DNA of 64,000 nucleotides from Lantana camara (GCA_037501455.1 CM074865.1:16190501-16254500), one strand, 5' to 3'; positions 10,571 to 22,456 are shown, counted from the stretch's first letter. Notes: generated from the letters alone by a model not told the origin. Program-made: numbers and translations.

Positions 10571-11436
10571 GCGAGGGCCCGGAGAGGATCGAGCCAATTT
10601 TGCGTGGTCTTTTCTTTGTTGTCAGGCTCTAGCTCAATGGTCAGAAACTTCTCCGTGGGCTCTATCCAAACTTCAGGGCGAGGGGCCTCGAAAGATCTTT
10701 TCTTTCCCGTGAGGTGTTAGCCTCCGCCCTCGGGATCGCCCTCATTCGCGTTTTCAGCCGAGGAGGATCCTTCCACTGCTCGTAGGGGACCTCCCTCAGG
10801 GTTATCTTTCCCGTACGTGCCTTTCTTCTTGTTTTTCTTTTTATTGAGCCTCGCTCTCTTCTGTGATAGACCATCCTTCTCCAAGTTGGGAAAATCCACT
10901 GACTTCTTGATGGATCCTATCTGAAAGGTTTTCTCGGGCTTGAGCTTTCTGAGAGATAAAATATAGCATTCCCAAGCTTCCTTAACATTGCAAAGAATCT
11001 CGCCTGTCCCCTCAGGGGTGGGGAACTTGATTTTCTGGTGGTAGGTGGAGATGATCGCCTTGAAATCAATGAGGGCTGGTCCCCTAATTATGATGTTGCT
11101 GGTCCCCCAATTATGATGTTGTAAGAGATATCTATCTCCACGACTGCATAAGTGACCATCAAGGTCTTTTGCTGTAGGGCGCAACCAAAAGAGGTGGCCA
11201 ATCGAATCTGTCCGTGGGGGACAACCCGGAACCCCCAAAGCCAATGAGGGATGTTTTGATGGGCTCGAGGGGAATGGTAGTGATATTCATCTTTCGAAAA
11301 GTAGAGTAAGGGAGAACATTCACATAGCTTCTACTATTAACAAGAACCCTCTTTACAACGTGGTTGTGCACGTCTAGGCTAACCACCATGGGGCAATCGG
11401 AGGCTTCACTCACCCCATGGGGTGTTACAATGTGTT
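10571..11436 (-). pseudogene. Aspartic protease and linker region of Y1 (broken)
   Basis: The protease start reads CPMVVSLDVHNHVVKRVL then VNSRSYVNVLPYSTF, where a working Tat protease has an Asp followed by S/N-G-S; here the Asp is Asn and the Gly is Arg, so the active site is lost. Downstream come PALIDFKAIISTYHQKIKFP and a Lys-rich linker ending NKKKNKKKG before RT. A 23-bp tandem duplication (11076-11121) shifts the frame. The enzyme would process the Gag-Pol polyprotein. Confidence 0.75.
11076..11121. repeat. 23-bp tandem duplication breaking the Y1 protease frame
   Basis: CTGGTCCCCTAATTATGATG plus TTG at 11076-11098 is repeated with one change at 11099-11121. Y2 has a single copy at the same place, so this is a private duplication; 23 is not a multiple of three and it frameshifts pol. 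Confidence 0.85.
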
Positions 11437-13549
11437 CTAGTCCTTGTTACTGAATCCTAGTGCTTTATTCTCCCTCGGGTTGGGGGCGCTTCCTTTTTTG
11501 ATGAAGTACACCTGCTTTGGCACTGAGGGCCTCTGATCATAGCTCTGTACGTAACGACGGTGTGAGCCATTGGAGTTACCTCCTGCTGAGCCTTCTGTGA
11601 TCATGTTGATGACCGCAAATGGGGTGTTTTCCATCTCAAACACTTTCTGCTTCCCTGTGTCCTTACTTTCAGAGTGGCGGCCTCGAGAGTTCCTCAAGCG
11701 TGAGGGACTCCTTCTTCGAGCCTTAGCTCGCTCACTGCAGTGCGCATCATAGTGCTCCAAAATCTTGACAAATTCTTTCAAATTGCTCCCAGTAATGAGC
11801 CTTTGTATCTCGTTCTCCAACTGTCGGCGTTCATCTGTGTCGTGCCCTTTCTGCTTTTGGAAGGTCCAATACTTTCCCGAGCGCCTCTGAGCCTCCGTTT
11901 CCCTCATTTTCTGGGGGCCTCTTGAAGAGTTTCTTATCAAAAAGAAAGTAAATCTCAGAAATAGGCCTGTTGAGAGGAATGCGCTCGTACTTGCAAGGTG
12001 GCAGAGATGAATTATAACGTTCCTTGTGAGTTTCCTCTCGCCCTCGATCTCCCTTGTGGTGGCCTAGTGGCCTTGGCACGTTAGACTTGTAAATATCCTC
12101 GAGCGCAAAGAAGAACTCAGCGATCTCCCTCATCGGCATAAGGGATATGGGCCTTCCCTTAACAACGACCTCAACAAACTCATTGCTCACATAGTGTTCG
12201 TGGTTGATTGCCTTGAACAGCACATGGATAAGGAAATCCATCGAGGGCCTTTCCACCAGCAGCACTTCTTTGTTAAACCATCCAAAGAAGGAGCGGAGGG
12301 ACTCATACTCACCTTGGGCCAGGTTGTACAGCGCCATGGGCGCAGTAACTGGGGCCTTCAACAAATTGAAGTGGTTCAAGAAGGCGCTGGTGAGCTCATC
12401 ATAGCCCCTAATTGAGTGGGGTGGCAATCTCTTATACCACTCCTGAGCCATGCCCACGAGGGAGGTTACAAATACATTAGCCCAATAGTGGCTGGAGTGC
12501 TCATAAAGGTGCATCAAGTGCAGAAAATGGTCTAAATATTCTGCAGGGTCGGTGGTTCCATTGTAGCGATTGATGGAAGTGGGGACTTTGCCCATTCCTG
12601 CTTGGGCCATCAAAACTTCTTCCACGAGGGGAGAGCCCCTCACTAGGGGATGATAGTATCCCCCCTCATTGTCATAGTTCTCGTAATTCTCCTCATCTCC
12701 CCTGTGCCTAGGGCCGTGATTTTGGTTCACATGGCGACGAGTATCTTTGGCCTTGGCTCTCTCATCCCCCGTGTGGGGGGCTTGAGACCGTGCTCGAGAG
12801 AGCTGCTCTACCATGTTTTGCAATCCTTCCAGTTGGTCTTGCACAGCTGCGAGTAAATTAGGGTCTTCCCCATTTTCCTTACTGCCTCGCCTCGAGGCCT
12901 TCGAGTGGACTTCCTCGTCCATGTAAATCCTATCCACAGGCTCTTTCCCTTTGTCAGTTCGGTGGTTGTTCCTGTACTTCCCTCGGGGGAGCTTCCCTTA
13001 CATTAACAACCGGTGGCGGCGGTGGCCAGGCCTGTAACACAGCTTGGGCCGCTATGAGCAGATGCACTTGCCACCCCCCTCCCACCATGGGAGGGCAATT
13101 TGTACAGCTTGGCCCATTGGGAAATAGGTGGTTGTGAAGTTCTTCCAAGTATTTTGAGCCGCCTAGACTTCACACTGGGCATAAATGGCCTGCAGCTGTC
13201 TTTAGGTCATGGGGGGCATCTCCACCCTCTCAATTTCTTTGGGAATGACAACTGGAAGTTGCATCATCCCGACGTGGTATGGCTGAATGGCGGGCATGAT
13301 GTTGGGTGGCACGATCATGTACCTTCGTGGCGGCGGCATCATCATGGGATAGCCGCCCATGTTGGCCGCGGCAATAGGTGGCTGGTTCAGGGGGACATTT
13401 GAGCCAGAACCCCCTGCTATTCTGGCGGCGGGCTGCTCTGGATTAGTTTCCTTCTCAGACCTGCTAGGTCCCTCTAAGAGGGGACTTCTCCAATGGCTGG
13501 TACGACTCTGGCAGTGACAGAGATAGGCACGTTGTCGTCGTCGTCGCAT
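11437..13549 (-). pseudogene. gag: Gag of Y1 (broken)
   Basis: The longest open part (11831-12937) holds the Gag core, with VPTSINRYNGTTDPAEYLDHF, WANVFVTSLVGMAQEWYKRL and LNHFNLLKAPVTAPMALYNL. The N-terminal part (12954-13549) is Pro/Met-rich and cut by stops. The C-terminal part (11437-11940) holds the zinc-knuckle equivalent, which in Y2 reads CAFHKQKGHDTNEC but here WTFQKQKGHDTDER, so all three visible ligands apart from the last His are gone. Gag would form the particle and bind RNA. Confidence 0.8.
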
Positions 13550-13660
13550 GGGAGGTCACCTCCACCTCCCATAACTCCTGATCTGGTAGTCAGCACCATA
13601 AGGGACTGGGTGTTCGTTTCACTTCTAGCAATGGAAGAAAAGTAAGAGAGAGAGAATGGT

Positions 13661-13678
13661 TTCCTACAGACGGCGCCA
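13661..13678 (-). other. Primer-binding site of Y1
   Basis: On the minus strand it reads TGGCGCCGTCTGTAGGAA, four bases after the LTR end. It differs by one base from the site of element X. Confidence 0.75.
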
Positions 13679-13682
13679 AAAA

Positions 13683-14504
13683 TGATGGAGTCTGATCTGA
13701 TATGGCAAACTCCAACACTTTAGAATTTATTTAGTGGGGGAAAGAGGGATCAAATGCTCAGGAGAGAATCACCGAAATGAATGGGTTTAACCTGCTAGGA
13801 ACAAACACAGCAAAAGTGTTAGAAGGCCAAGCTAGGGAAATGGGGGGTGAGACCCAGTTTGGCTCTCCGACGCTCAAGTCATCATCAGGTGATGAAGAAG
13901 AGGAAGATGAACAGAGCTCAAGTATGGAAGCTCGTTATAGGGTATGAGGAATTCACGGTAATTATAGGTGAGGGTTAGGGCCCTTTGGTAATTACCACCA
14001 AGTGGTCCTAAATTCGTGTTGCCCTAGGCACGTGGTAGGAGTCTCCAAGAAGGATCTCCTACAAAAGCCTGCAAAAAGTGTGGTGGAGAGCAACAGTGGC
14101 AGGTGTGCCTTTGTGTACTATTTTTCAGAGAGCGTTACTGGGTCGTTACCAAGGGCCAAGCATACTCGGGTTTGGTATGGACTTTGGGCTCGTAGGTCCG
14201 AAGGGGATGCCTAGGCCCAAAGAGATGGTGTGTAGGGAATAGCTTCGCCTGTACAACCATGGAGTGATCTTCGAGGGCAAACCCTGACATGGCCTCGAGG
14301 GCCATGTTGTGATCGCACAACTAGCCTTACTCGCTCGCTCGGGGGGAAGGCTAGGATTCCCTTTGGAGAGGGAATGGATATTCCCTCGAGGGGACAATCA
14401 ATCTTGGGGGGAGCTCTGAGTTAAGGGCCATGATACGCTACGATGTCCTGCGTTGATTGGGCCACGTGTCGCACTCGTGACTAGACCGTATTTTAGCCTC
14501 ATCA
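13683..14504 (-). repeat. 5' LTR of Y1
   Basis: On the plus strand the LTR runs from TGATGG to CATCA, the same ends as the Y2 LTR (42177-43238). Its gag-side end also shares the ACTTTAGAATTT block with Y2. It is bounded by the primer site on one side and by ATATT at 14505-14509 on the other. No partner LTR remains in the window. Confidence 0.7.
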
Positions 14505-14880
14505 ATATTTATGAGTGTTATACACTAAATTTGATCTAATAAATTATTATATATTTATCATAAATTTAGTAAAGTGTACTAATTTTTTTATTTTTTTATA
14601 TTTTATCCCAAAAAGATTATAATTTTTTGTCAAATATATTCTGTTTATGGTGTTGTGTGTTTATTTTTCAAAGTTAAAAAAGATAAAAAAAAAATAAAAA
14701 AATAAAAAAGGGAAAGAAAACATGACATTTTATTTTTTGTTTTCATTTCTAAATTTACTATTTAATTTAGAAATAAAAAAATATTGCTAAAAACTCTTTT
14801 TTTTTTTCACAAATGTTATATCTATAATATTTTGTTTATTATTAAACATAAAAAATAAAAAAATAAAAATTCAAATAAAA

Positions 14881-15425
14881 GATTATAAAAAAAAAAAGAA
14901 AAGAAAGAGAAATGACAAAGGTGTGAGTAAAGAAAAAAGAGCCATGTGTAAGAATTGAGGTCTACAACCGACTCAAGAAAAATTTCCGTATCCTTTTGTG
15001 TAAGGTTACAAATGAGATTCTTAAGTTCTTGCCATTGTTAAGATGAGCAGATAGTTTAAGTGGAACGCACCTGTACGTATAAAATGATAGGTTACGGGTT
15101 CGATTCTTATTGGGGGTAATTGAGGAATCAGTATCGACTATTTTTTCAAACAAAGTTCTTGCCATTGCATACACAGTGAGAATGAACAAACTAATACCTA
15201 TATTTAAAAAAAAAAAAAAAAAGTCAAAGAACAGGTTATAAAAAAAAAAAAGAAACGACAAAGGTGTGAATTTCCCATATAGTACAGGGGATGTTATTAA
15301 AAAAAGAAAAATAAGTCAGCCCATACCCGAGTTATAAAAGAACTTTTCGCAACCATCGTTGTAGGTTACATACGAGATTGTTAAGTTCTTGCCATTGCAT
15401 AAACAGTAAAAATGAGCATATTATC
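14881..15425 (+). repeat. Imperfect tandem duplication in AT-rich spacer
   Basis: Two diverged copies carry the same ordered landmarks: a TTATAAAAAAAAAAA run, GACAAAGGTGTGA, GGTTACA..GAGATT.TTAAG, TTCTTGCCATTGCATA and AATGA. The first copy is interrupted by the SINE at 15038-15152. Edges are approximate. The rest of 14505-15517 is AT-rich with poly-A and poly-T runs and no gene. Confidence 0.6.
15038..15152 (+). mobile_element. Short tRNA-derived SINE
   Basis: The 115-bp insert is flanked by a perfect 15-bp TSD, AAGTTCTTGCCATTG, at 15023-15037 and 15153-15167. It has a degenerate A box (TAGTTTAAGTGG, about 15051-15062), a B box-like GGGTTCGATTCTT (about 15096-15108) and a T-rich 3' end. The neighbouring tandem copy (about 15382-15396) keeps the same target without the insert. 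It is too degenerate to be a tRNA gene. Confidence 0.75.
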
Positions 15426-15517
15426 CAGAGGAGAAATTGTATTTTTAATATAATAATTAGACAACTTAATAATTTTGAGATGTTTTATTTTTTATAATAA
15501 ATAAGTTCATATATATA

Positions 15518-16089
15518 TGACGTGGCATGTACCCGCTGTCGAGTTGGACCAATCACCTCACTCCACCTGTACGATCGAAGATCATATCTCGATCACATGG
15601 TCGGAGATCCAGTTACTGCACATAAATTACCGCTTTAGCCATCGACCCTTGGTCAGGTTTTCAGACCGGTTCTTGCGACCCAATCTCCCCGACCGGCCAA
15701 CTCATAGGTCCACTAATAGAGAGTGGCCGACCACGCATTTAATGCACGGTCTTAGTGGGGCACCTGTCAGCTCCCCGTGCCGACACGTCGAGGCGGTAAC
15801 ATCTCTCTCTTCACCGTATATATAGCTCCCCCTCATTTATTGCACGGTAAGTTTTTCTCACCTAACCTCTTTCACCGCTCAATCACCTCGACCATACTCA
15901 TCGAACCTGACTTAATCGTTGGAGTGCCGACCCGGGTCTCACACCCACCTTCCTCGAGTTGGCCTCGGAGCTTATGTTTGCCTCGACCTGTGCAGATTTC
16001 GAGTAGTCGGATGGAAGTTTCCCCTCAACAAATAGAGTGACCGTGTCGGATCTCTCGATCGGACCTTAAGCAGGGATTTGGCTCGATCA
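15518..16089 (+). repeat. 5' LTR of X
   Basis: Starts TGACGTGGC and ends CGATCA. Rich in TCGA. It has a TATATATAG box and is followed two bases later by the primer-binding site. Confidence 0.93.
15817..15825 (+). promoter_or_regulatory. TATA box of the X 5' LTR
   Basis: TATATATAG lies 264 bases before the LTR end. The 3' LTR keeps it. It would drive the gag-pol transcript starting near 15850. Confidence 0.6.
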
Positions 16090-16091
16090 TT

Positions 16092-16109
16092 TGGCGCCGT
16101 CTGTGGGAA
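16092..16109 (+). other. Primer-binding site of X
   Basis: TGGCGCCGTCTGTGGGAA begins two bases after the 5' LTR. TGGCGCC sites are usual in the Tat lineage; I cannot confirm the tRNA species. Confidence 0.8.
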
Positions 16110-16132
16110 CTCGCAACGATAAGCCATCGAAC

Positions 16133-18844
16133 ATGACTACTCACAATATCGCTAGCAATCGTCTATTCGATGAAAATGGTCGGGAAGTCCTCCCTCAGAT
16201 TCCTTTGCAAATCGCTACACCTGCCATCATTCCACCCCAGCTAGTCTACTCGACGCCCGAGTTAGATAAATATTTAAAAGCTTGTCGAGAAGAAGCTATA
16301 GCTGCAGCTGCGGAAGGAAGGGAGCCGCGGATGCCAGAATGCCCCCAAACTCGACCGGTGGAAATCATTCAACCTTTGATGAATCATCCTGGGTATGTAC
16401 AGCCAGTTCAATATCAACCGCTGGTCGGATATTGGGCTGGGATAGGGCAGAATATACACCCTCAACCTCAGCATCAGCAGCCACAACCTGCACAGGGAAG
16501 TACCAGAAGGCCAGTTCAAGATCGCTTGTCATTCCGACCGAACGATGAAGTCAATTCTAGGACCCCCACTGACACCAGGATACGTCGAAATGACGACTAT
16601 CGAGGACAAAGTGTATCCCAACAAAGATCTCGACCCTCTCATTCTCGAGGAAAGAATAACGACCGTGGGCGGTCCGAGTCTCGAAGGGAACGAGGCTCCT
16701 TCCAGCGTGACAAATCCCCTCACAGCTCGAGTGGGATCTTTAGCCGACTCGGGCCCCATGGTCGAGTTAACCAGATCAAGAGATCAAATAGGGGACACAT
16801 TGTGAGGTCAAATGACCTTCGGAATCAAATACCTCCCCATCCCAGACGACATGATAGTCAATATCGGAGTGAGAGCCAGGGGTCGCATAGCCACTCTCCC
16901 AACCGATCCCGTTCCACCCGGCGTGAACGATCTAGATCACCCCGACGCTCACCGCCAAACCTGCGACCGGCCCGACAGTGGAGATATCGCAGCGAAAGAG
17001 AAGCTCAGTCTCCGTTTTGTGACGCGATCATTGAATCCACCACCGAAGAAAAGATCCCCACTGGGCTACCCACGTATAACGGGTCGACTGACCCTGAAAA
17101 ACATGTGTCGCGCCTCGAGATGCAACTCAGCATGTTCGGTCATTCGCCTGACATTTGGGCTAAGATCTTTGTCACAACCCTCGATGGGCCAGCGCTGGAA
17201 TGGTTCTCGAGACTTCCTCCTTGATCCATACCTACGTACAAGGTTTTGGTTGATCGGTTCAAGGCTCAGTTCTCTGCCATGAAGGGAGATAAACTACCTC
17301 CGACCTACTTGTACACCATCAAACAAAGTCCTAACGAATCTCTCCGAGACTTCTTCACTCGCTTTTCGCAAGCAGTGGTCAAGACAGAAGAACCGAGCAT
17401 CGACCTCTTGAGACCCATTGTTCACAAGGCTTTGGTTAGCATTGAGGCCGCTCGATACATTTTCTTGCAGAAACCAAAGAATTTAGCAGATATCCAGGCA
17501 GCCGCCTGCGACTGGATGCAACTTGAAGAATTGGAAAATTCCCAAAGAAGCCCGACTCATGCTCTAAAAACAGAGGCTAACCGTCCCATTAGGCAAGATA
17601 TCCGCCCCAAGAACGAAGCACCAACCGGATCTACCCCTCGGAAGCACTTCACTCAGTTAACCCGACCGATCAATGAAATTTACAACGTCATCGATCCCGC
17701 TCTTCTAAAAAAACCCAAAGCAATGCGAGAAACTCCCAAGTCTTGAGAAAGCAACAAATTCTGCAACTTTCACCAGCAGAAGGGGCACAACACTTCCGAG
17801 TGCAATGCGCTACGAGATGAGATCGAACGCTTAATCAAGGGAGGTCACCTCCTTGAGTTTGTGAGGAAAATGGATGACAATGCCCGGAACCGAGATCATC
17901 ACGATCGGTCGCCACCGAGGCAACGACAAGCCAAGCCCCCGACAGAGCGCGACCCGTATAACCGACCGTGCTTAGGCCGGATTGACATGATTTCCGGAGG
18001 GCCATCCGGAGGCGATTCGAAGTCTGCTCGGAAAAAGACGCGACGAACAGCGGCTCAAAGCTTCTATGGGCCGCGAGAAGTCATGCACGTTCGACCCAAA
18101 GACTCTTGGATTAATGAAGAAGTAGCGTTTAGCGAAAATGATGTAATCGATGTACCGGCACAGTCGAGCGAGACACCTAGCTGTCCTATGGTCGTCACAC
18201 TTGACGTCGCCAACTTTGCTGTATCTCGCACTTTGATAGATAATGGAAGCTCTAGCAACATTATCCTTTACTCGACTCTTATTCGTATGAACTTACATGA
18301 TAAATTACTTCTAGATCCTATTCGAACACCTGTCACAGGATTCGGAGGAGCAGAGGTCTACACCAAAGGACGGGTACGTTTGATCACATCCATGGGTACT
18401 TTGCCCAGACGGGCCACATGCGAGATCGAATATCTTGTCGTCGAAATACCCTCCGCATACAACATCATTTTCGGTTGACCGGGTCTCATCGATTTCCGAG
18501 CAGTCATATCCACTTACCACCAAATGGTAAAATTGTCCACCCCCTCCGGGGTTGGGGAATTGAGGTGCGATATATCGACCGCTTGGAGTTGTTATTCCAT
18601 CTTATTGGAAAAGCCCAAACCATCCACAGGGAAACGTGTGCCTCTGATTATTGATGACCCCGTCATCGAAGATGAGTTCGTAGACCCAGAAGCAATCGAT
18701 CCAGAGAATTCTAAGAAAATGAGTTCCTCTCATGCCGCAAAAAGAAAGAAACAAAAGGATAAAAAGCTCGAGCCCATAGAAGAGCTTGAAGAAATCCAAT
18801 TAATCCCGGGACAAGCTGAGAAAATTACACGCATAGGGAGCGGT
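16133..18844 (+). pseudogene. gag: Gag and protease part of X gag-pol (three in-frame TGA stops)
   Basis: I chose the first ATG after the primer site (MTTHNIASNRL). The N-terminal third is Pro/Gln-rich, then Arg/Ser-rich. The Gag core has GLPTYNGSTDPEKH, WAKIFVTTLDGPALEW and FFTRFSQAVVKTEEPSID. A zinc-knuckle variant with Cys, His, His and Cys in CNFHQQKGHNTSEC follows (about 17762-17803). The protease has CPMVVTLDVANFAVSRTL then IDNGSSSNIILYST, with the active-site Asp present. After it come a linker and a Lys-rich stretch. TGA codons interrupt the frame at 17222, 17744 and 18476 (codons 364, 538 and 782). Frame is otherwise continuous into RT after a fourth TGA at 18845. Confidence 0.88.
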
Positions 18845-18847
18845 TGA

Positions 18848-20640
18848 AAGGGCAAAGAACAATGCATGCTCATACAATTCCTTCGAGATAACCTTGACGT
18901 GTTCGCTTGGAGCACTTCCGACCTTGTGGGAGTTGACAGGGAGGTGATCGAACATCACCTGAATGTTGACCCATCCTACAAGCCGATCAAGCAAAAATTG
19001 CGCCCTCAGAGCGACTCTCGAAACGCCATCATTGAGTCCGAAGTTAACAAACTCCTCAATGCGAGATACATCAGGCCGATCCAATATGTCGAGTGGCTTT
19101 GCAATGTTGTCCTTGTGCCCAAGCCGGGAGGAAAGTGGCGAATGTGCAACGACTTTACTGATCTGAATAAAGCCTGTCCGATGGATCCCTATCCATTGCT
19201 ACGAATCGACCAGCTTGTCGATTCCACGGCCGGATGCGAGCGATTGAGCATGATGAACGCTTTCCAAGGCTACTACCAAATTTTCATGGCCGTCGAAGAT
19301 CAACCCAAGACAGCCTTCATCGTTTTCAATGGCATTTACTGCTTCAAGGTTATGCCATTCGGGCTCAAGAATGCAGGAGAAACGTACCAACGAATGATGA
19401 ATAAGGTCTTCGAGCCAGAAATCGGGAACACCATCGAGGTATACGTCGATGACATGCTCGTGAAAAGTGAAAAGGCCGTTGACCATCTCGACCACCTAAA
19501 GAGAGCCTTCCACCTTCTCCGAAAATACAATCTGAAACTCAACCCAGCCAAGTGTACATTCGGGGTCGACGGTGGGAAGTTTCTTGGTTATATGGTCAGC
19601 CAAAGGGGGATCGAAGTCAACCCAACCAAGATAAAAGCTACACAGCTGCTTCCAACTCCCAATTCTATACGCGACGTACAGAGGCTGGTCGGTCGCATCA
19701 TCTCATTGAATCGATTCATAGCCCGATCTTCAGAAAAGAACTTACCATTCTTCAAAATCTTGCGAAACATCAAAAATTTTGAATGGACTCCGGAATGCGA
19801 CCAAGCCCTTGAAGATCTGAAGAAGTATCTTTCCTCCACACCTCTACTTGCCAAACCGGTCGATGGGGAAACATTGTATCTGTATCTGGCCGTGTCCACA
19901 GAAACAATCAGTTCTGTACTTATCACCGTTCGAGATCGAAAACATCTCCCTGTGTACTACGTGAGTAAAATTCTCCACGGCCCTGAAGTGTGTTATCTCG
20001 AGATCGAAAAGTTTGCTCTTGGGGTAGTCCACACTTCCCGCAAGCTTCGACCATACTTCCAAGCACATCCCATTGTCGTCCTCACCGACCAATCACTGAA
20101 GAGCGTCATAGACAAGCCAGAAGTTTCTGGTCGACTTACGAAATGGGCGATCGAACTCGGACAGTTCGAGGTGACATATCGGCCCCGGATAGCGTATCAG
20201 GCACAGATCTTAGCCGATTTTTTGGTCGAAAAAGATCCTCACTCGACAACCAGAAGCGATCACACCGTTTGGACTTTATCGGTCGACGGCTCTTCGACCG
20301 CCTCGGGGAGAGGAGCCGGTATATCCCTCTCTAACATGAAAGGTCAACAGATCGAATACGCCGTCGCCCTCGAGTATCCTGCAACTAACAACGAGGCAGA
20401 ATATGAAGCTCTTTTAGCAGGATTGAGAATCGCAAAAATGCAAAACATCAAAAAACTCAGAGTCTTAACCGACTCACAACTGGTTGCCGGTCAAGTCACT
20501 GGCGAGTACGAAGCTCGAGAGGAGTCCATGATCAAGTATCTCGCCTTAGTTAAGAAGGCTATATCGGATTTCGAAGAATTCAAGATCTCCCAGGTTCCTC
20601 GAGAAGAGAATCTTCGAGCAGACGCTCTCTCTAAGTTTGC
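18848..20640 (+). pseudogene. pol: Reverse transcriptase and dual RNase H part of X gag-pol
   Basis: In the same frame as gag, this stretch is open from 18848 to 21001. RT landmarks are WLCNVVLVPKPGGKWRMCND, FTDLNKACPMDPYPLL, VMPFGLKNAGETYQ and the active-site YVDDM (about 19441). The standard gypsy RNase H remnant follows (HLPVYYVSKILHG, VVLTDQSLKSV, SGRLTKWAIELGQFEV). Then comes the archaeal-like RNase H with SVDGSSTAS, NNEAEYEALLAGL, LTDSQLVAGQV and LRADALSKFAS, all four acidic residues present. These enzymes copy the element RNA into DNA. This copy looks catalytically complete, but upstream and downstream TGA stops prevent a full polyprotein. Confidence 0.9.
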
Positions 20641-21982
20641 GAGTGGATCGATTGGCACACAAGATCGGACCATAACCTTCACGACATCCTTCGCCCGATC
20701 CATCGATCCAATAATTCCAGAGGTCAACCCCATCGATGCAGTCGAACCCTGCTGGTTCGATGATATAATCTCGTATCTACAGGATGGTACTTTACCAGAG
20801 GATTCGATCGAGGCAAAAAGACTCAAACAACGTGCGCTAAGTTACGCGCTAGACCAGGAGGGTCGTCTGTACAAGCGTTCATCCATCGGTCCAACCAAAC
20901 GATGTCTCCGACCGTCACAAGGTCGAGAAGTCTTATCCGAAGTCCATGAAGGATCATGCGGAAACCACGCCGGGGGGCGATCCCTCGCCCAGAAAGTATC
21001 TTGATCGGGATTCTTTTGGCCTACACTGCGCAAGGATGCGCTCGAATTTGTGAAGCAATACGATCGCTGTCAGAGACATGCCAATTTGACTCATCAACAC
21101 CCCGCCGATATGATCCCAATTGAATCCTGTTGGCCTTTTGAGCAATGGGGAATCGACATCATTGGCCCTTTCCCGATAGAGACTCGACAAAGGCAATTCG
21201 CTATCGTTGCGATCGATTACTTCTCTAAATGGGTCGAACCATTGGCAGTTGCAAAGATTACTTTCCATGCCCTACAAGACTTCCTTTGGAAACACATCAT
21301 CACTCGATTTGGTGTGCCTCGAGTCATAGTATGCGATAATGGACCCCAGTTTCGAAGTTCAAGATTCAAAACATACTGTTCGGACTTCAAAATTAGCCAA
21401 AGGTTCACTTCAGTCGGACACCCTCAGGCCAACGGGCAGGTCGAAGTCACAAATCGAACCATCATACAGAACTTGTGCACGCGACTCGAAGCCAAGAAGA
21501 ATCATTGGGTCGATGAACTCGAAGGTGTCCTATGGGCATACCGAACGACTCCTCGAATCCCAATCGGTCAAACACCTTTCGCCATGGTGTATGGCTCGGA
21601 AGCAATGTTACAGGCCGAAATTATAAACCAATCCCCTCGATTGGCTCACTTTCAGCTTGAGCGAAATAATGAGCTAAGGGCTTTCGATCTCGACATAATA
21701 AACGAAACCAGGGAGAAGGGGAACATGAAGATGCATCAATATCGAGCCACAACGGCTCGAGCATATAACAAAAACTTACGACCCCTTTACTTTCAAGTCG
21801 GAGATCTAGTCCTTAAAAAGGTTGAAATCACTAAGCACGTGGGCAAGCTGGATGCTAATTGGGAAGGACAATACCGTGTGGTCGAGATAGACAAAAATCG
21901 AGCGTATCATCTTGAAGATCTCGATGGACAACCCTTGCCTCGATCGTAGAACGCACACAATTTGAAGAAGTACTACTTGTAA
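20641..21982 (+). pseudogene. pol: Integrase part of X gag-pol (one TGA and one TAG stop)
   Basis: The zinc-binding domain starts HEGSCGNH. A TGA at 21002 follows QKVS; the duplicate copy has CGA there. The first Cys of the zinc site is Tyr in KQYDRC, where the duplicate has KKCDRC. The core keeps the three acidic residues, in WGIDIIGPFP, CDNGPQF and GQVEVTNR. The C-terminal domain has LYFQVGDLVLKKVEITKHVGKLDANWEG. A TAG at 21947 replaces the TGG of the duplicate, and the family stop is TAA at 21980-21982. The protein would insert element cDNA; this copy is dead. Confidence 0.88.
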
Positions 21983-22013
21983 ACAAACTAGGTAAACATT
22001 TGCTCGATGAATT

Positions 22014-22019
22014 AATAAA
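22014..22019 (+). terminator. Polyadenylation signal after first pol copy
   Basis: AATAAA lies 32 bases after the pol stop and is kept in the second copy at 27553-27558. The antisense gene ends about 440 bp away on the other strand, so the two transcription units converge. Confidence 0.4.
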
Positions 22020-22456
22020 GTCTTCCCTTTTCTTTCGATATGCCTGTTATTCGATCTTATACTTGTATTTTACGACGCCCGTACTAAAGTATTATTCATT
22101 CGAAAGATTAGAGCAGTTTGCCTCAACATCTTCTCGATCATAGATATCGATAACATTCAGAGATCTATCAAAGAATTCGAGAGAACACTTAAATTGATCA
22201 TTCATTAAACTCCAGAAGAGAACTTACATAATAAATCTAAAATAGGTGCATCGATACAACTTTTCGATCGCACTCTTGCACAAATTTGGATTTTGCAAAC
22301 GGGAACAACAAACGCTCGAATTCCTACCTATTTACAAATGAATCTCGAGCCAACCACTACAAGAGTCCGACCCCAACAGTCGACACTCTGTAAAATTTTG
22401 GTTCACCTTGGCTAAACTTCCGAGCACGGAGATAGGGCTAGTCCATTTTCTCCGAC

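Larger units (their letters stand above)
6166..14504 (-). mobile_element. Tat-lineage Ty3/gypsy retrotransposon Y1, decayed, 3' end missing
   Basis: Reading on the minus strand, a 5' LTR (13683-14504) is followed by a TGGCGCC primer site, gag, protease, RT, two RNase H regions and integrase, ending near 7116. The tail of the opposite-strand accessory gene (6181-6515) follows. The rest of that gene and the 3' LTR are missing where LTR fragment F begins. The same gene order and closely related proteins occur in element Y2. Every gene is broken by stops and frameshifts, several catalytic residues are changed, and one region holds a foreign insert, so the copy is old and inactive. Confidence 0.85.

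Noticed and set aside
15038..15152. A tRNA gene or pseudogene
   Set aside because: A box is degenerate and a perfect 15-bp TSD with T-rich end marks it as a SINE.
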